DNA of 64,000 nt from Ophiodon elongatus. Its lineage: Eukaryota > Chordata > Actinopteri > Perciformes > Hexagrammidae. The notes beneath the pieces are model-generated. The model searched no databases. It was not told the DNA's origin and saw nothing but the letters and a program-made list of their open reading frames with translations. Position 1 is the stretch's first letter, and every line of letters starts with the position of its first letter. Made by a program: the position numbers and the translations under genes. The stretch lies in assembly GCA_016806645.1 (NCBI GenBank), contig JACSYO010001904.1:276001-340000 (forward strand). The letters run 5' to 3'. Positions 61,691 through 64,000 of the stretch are shown here, one piece after another.

Positions 61691-64000
61691 GCCCGCTGAC
61701 TTACACGTTCTGCTGCATTTCTTGTGCGAAAGGTGCTTTCCAAATAAAGCGTGTATAGCATTATTATTATGAGCACAATGAAGCGGTGCTGCATCTCCAT
61801 ATTAAGAGGGTTTATGCTCTGTCACAGGGTTTATCTCCAGCTCCTCAGGCCCTGTGAGAGCAGTCTGTGCCGCTCATATTAAACACCAATGTTGACCAGG
61901 AGTCCTGTATTCGCTGTATCAGCTCCAGATCATCTTGAAAGACATGTTTTCTTTCACTTCTCATATGAATTCCCAAGACACAATAATTACAAACAGTCAG
62001 TACATCGTTCTCTTTAATTTTCACAATAGTCTGTTTAATTTACTGGTCCAGCTGGTCCAACACACACTCAGCAACCTGCTCTTGAATCTCCCCTTTTTGG
62101 TATTTGATCGGTTCGTCTGATTAAACCCCCGTGACTGAACAGACTGACGCAGACTTTCTGAACTGGACTAGTTTGTGTGCTCGGGCCTGCAGTCACTTTG
62201 ACTGAGAAATGTTACCTTCAGACCTGGAGACACAGCTACCGAGAGCAGCAGCGGTAATGCTCAGTGAGAATCACATGCTTAAGTGATGATAACTAATGGA
62301 TGAGTCAAGAGCATGGATTCAATGCATGGATCAAGAGTCAAGTAGACCATAAAGCAGGGTGTGGCTGCCTTGTGAATGACTAACCACGGCGTTGGTAGTT
62401 GGGAGTTGTCCGTGTTTTCGTTCTAAAACTTTTGGGCCAGAAGTTTGCCATTGGCTCTCCGCTCTTATTTTCATGCGGTTGAGATTCGACCTTAACTGTG
62501 GGTCGTAGGGTACCAGAGGATCAGCTGAAATGTGCTTTAATGAGAATAGTAAATGTTTTTATCATTTTAATACACAGAACTTGAATTGTCTGGGATATAT
62601 AACTCAGTAAGTGAATTGTTATAAAGGGTCAACCATAGACCTTAGACCCCCTCCTTCCCCCCCTCCAATTAACCCTTTAACACCCCAGATGTAAACTGGT
62701 AAAACCTGTTTTTAACTGCAACCAAAAAGCAAACCTAATAGTTGTTGTTGTTGTTTGGGCTTTGTTTCAATATGTCTGCATGCTGAAATAACAAGAAAAT
62801 AAATGGGGTTTGGTTGAAAAAAGAAGTATTTTTACAAAAGTTATCGTCAAGATGGATCTCCAAGTGAGGAACAGAGGCACTAACATTATTCCAGGCTGAG
62901 TCTTAATACCATCCACCTCCCATTAGAGGCAAAAGTGGCTGTTATCTTGTTTCTCCCAGCATGCTCCGAGTCTGATTTCCTGAGAGCCTCGGACTCTCAG
63001 CGGCGGGAATTCTACTGATCACTCAGTGTCTCATTTTGGAGTATTAAGTTAAATCTGCAGCCCCAGTAGCTGGGCTGAAGTGAATGAATTTCATACAACT
63101 AATGAATGCTGGTCAAATAAAAGATGACAGTCTTCAGTATTGCTGAATCTCACGTGAGGGCCAGGGTGACAAACGCGTGACATAACACACGTTGTTTTTA
63201 CACAAGCTGCAGCTCAAACAGTTCTGGAACACAATTTGAACCGAACTAATTGAGTGTCAGCCAGTCCTTATGTAACCATGTGTTTAGAGCGTGACTATCT
63301 CACAGTGTCACAGTTCTGTTCACTGACTTTGAGGAAAAGACAGCCATGGTAAATAAATGGCACAGTGGAAATTAGGACTAGATGACTGCAGTGATACTAT
63401 ACTGCAAGTTTAACTGAAGATACTCATAGACAGGCTCATCAAACCAAAATGTCCAAATGTAGATGCTGTCTATACTCTAAGATGCTAACACATCCTCTAT
63501 CACTGTTCTTAAGGGTCCATTGAATATCACCTGAAATACTTAAGAAATAGTGCGTACTACGTGCAGTGTGTGTTTTCCACTCAGTAAATCCTATGTGTGT
63601 CAGCGCCCTCCGTGTTTCGTAACACACTGATCAGCAGAAAGGGTGCAAACGAGGAAACCAACCCGTCTGTCTGAAGTGCCGCTAAGGACTGAGGTCAATA
63701 CTCTATTTTTGGTAACACGATGTCCCCGGCTCCATCAGACGGGGGCACTGTAACCTAGTGCCCGCTGCAGTTTGAAAAGGAGCATCATACAAAAGGGATC
63801 CAGCACAGACCGACTGTGTTGCATAATAATATAGCCTCTGTGATGCTGCCCAGTCCGTGTGCTGTTCACTTTATGAACGCATCTTTACGTATTCATTATT
63901 TTATAAATAATTCTAAAAACTATTATGTTATGTTGTTTGTGCATGATGAAAAACCCTTTATACACGCAGAACGCCTCAAAAACAACCAACTAATAATTAA
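61691..64000. other. non-coding DNA, nothing recognised
   Basis: Unique sequence to the end of the window. No gene, RNA or repeat could be supported. Confidence 0.5.

Overview
This is a vertebrate, almost certainly teleost (percomorph-type), nuclear window. It shows very dense (GT)n/(CA)n microsatellites, AT-rich unique sequence, and several interspersed repeats that I recognise as widespread in spiny-rayed fish. There is no bacterial-style gene packing. Nearly all long open frames are translations of (GT)n, (GA)n or (AT)n tracts. I see no convincing multi-exon protein gene.

The biological core is a conserved + strand microRNA cluster: mir-99a (mature at 32675), let-7c (33310) and mir-125b (42076). 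The mature strands match the vertebrate sequences I know, and each has its complementary arm at the right distance. The order mir-99a / let-7c / mir-125b is that of the human chr21 MIR99AHG locus, so I read the window as its fish counterpart. Splice signals suggest a host transcript. A 5' exon at about 31580-31816 carries a short ATGGCGGCC-initiated ORF and a GTAAGT donor. A 74-nt exon follows at 32345-32418. A 14.8-kb intron then holds all three microRNAs. A last exon starts at 47184 behind a ~100-nt pyrimidine tract, with an AATAAA at 47707. The signals are visible; the model itself is inference.

Layout. 1-31 kb: upstream non-coding DNA with six long GT tracts, copies of an AT-rich repeat family (R1, most carrying an ATTTGCAT octamer), a GGGCTGGGC-ended repeat at 10 kb, a 714-bp foldback element at 28.2 kb, and stretches that look like conserved non-coding elements near 19.7, 23.7 and 26.3 kb. 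31.5-47.7 kb: the microRNA host unit, with a CCAAT/CRE promoter-like patch at 36.8 kb, a purine/G-rich island at 39.6-40.6 kb, a 200-bp AT tract at 41 kb and a GT+GA tract ending about 65 bp before pre-mir-125b. 47.7-64 kb: repeat-rich flank, including an older fish repeat (R3) apparently split by a hAT-like insertion at 53.2-54.0 kb, a 28-bp minisatellite, and several remnants of fish repeats.

How it works together: one primary transcript would give three microRNAs linked to differentiation (let-7c) and growth control (miR-99a, miR-125b). The promoter-like patches could drive full-length or mir-125b-only transcripts.
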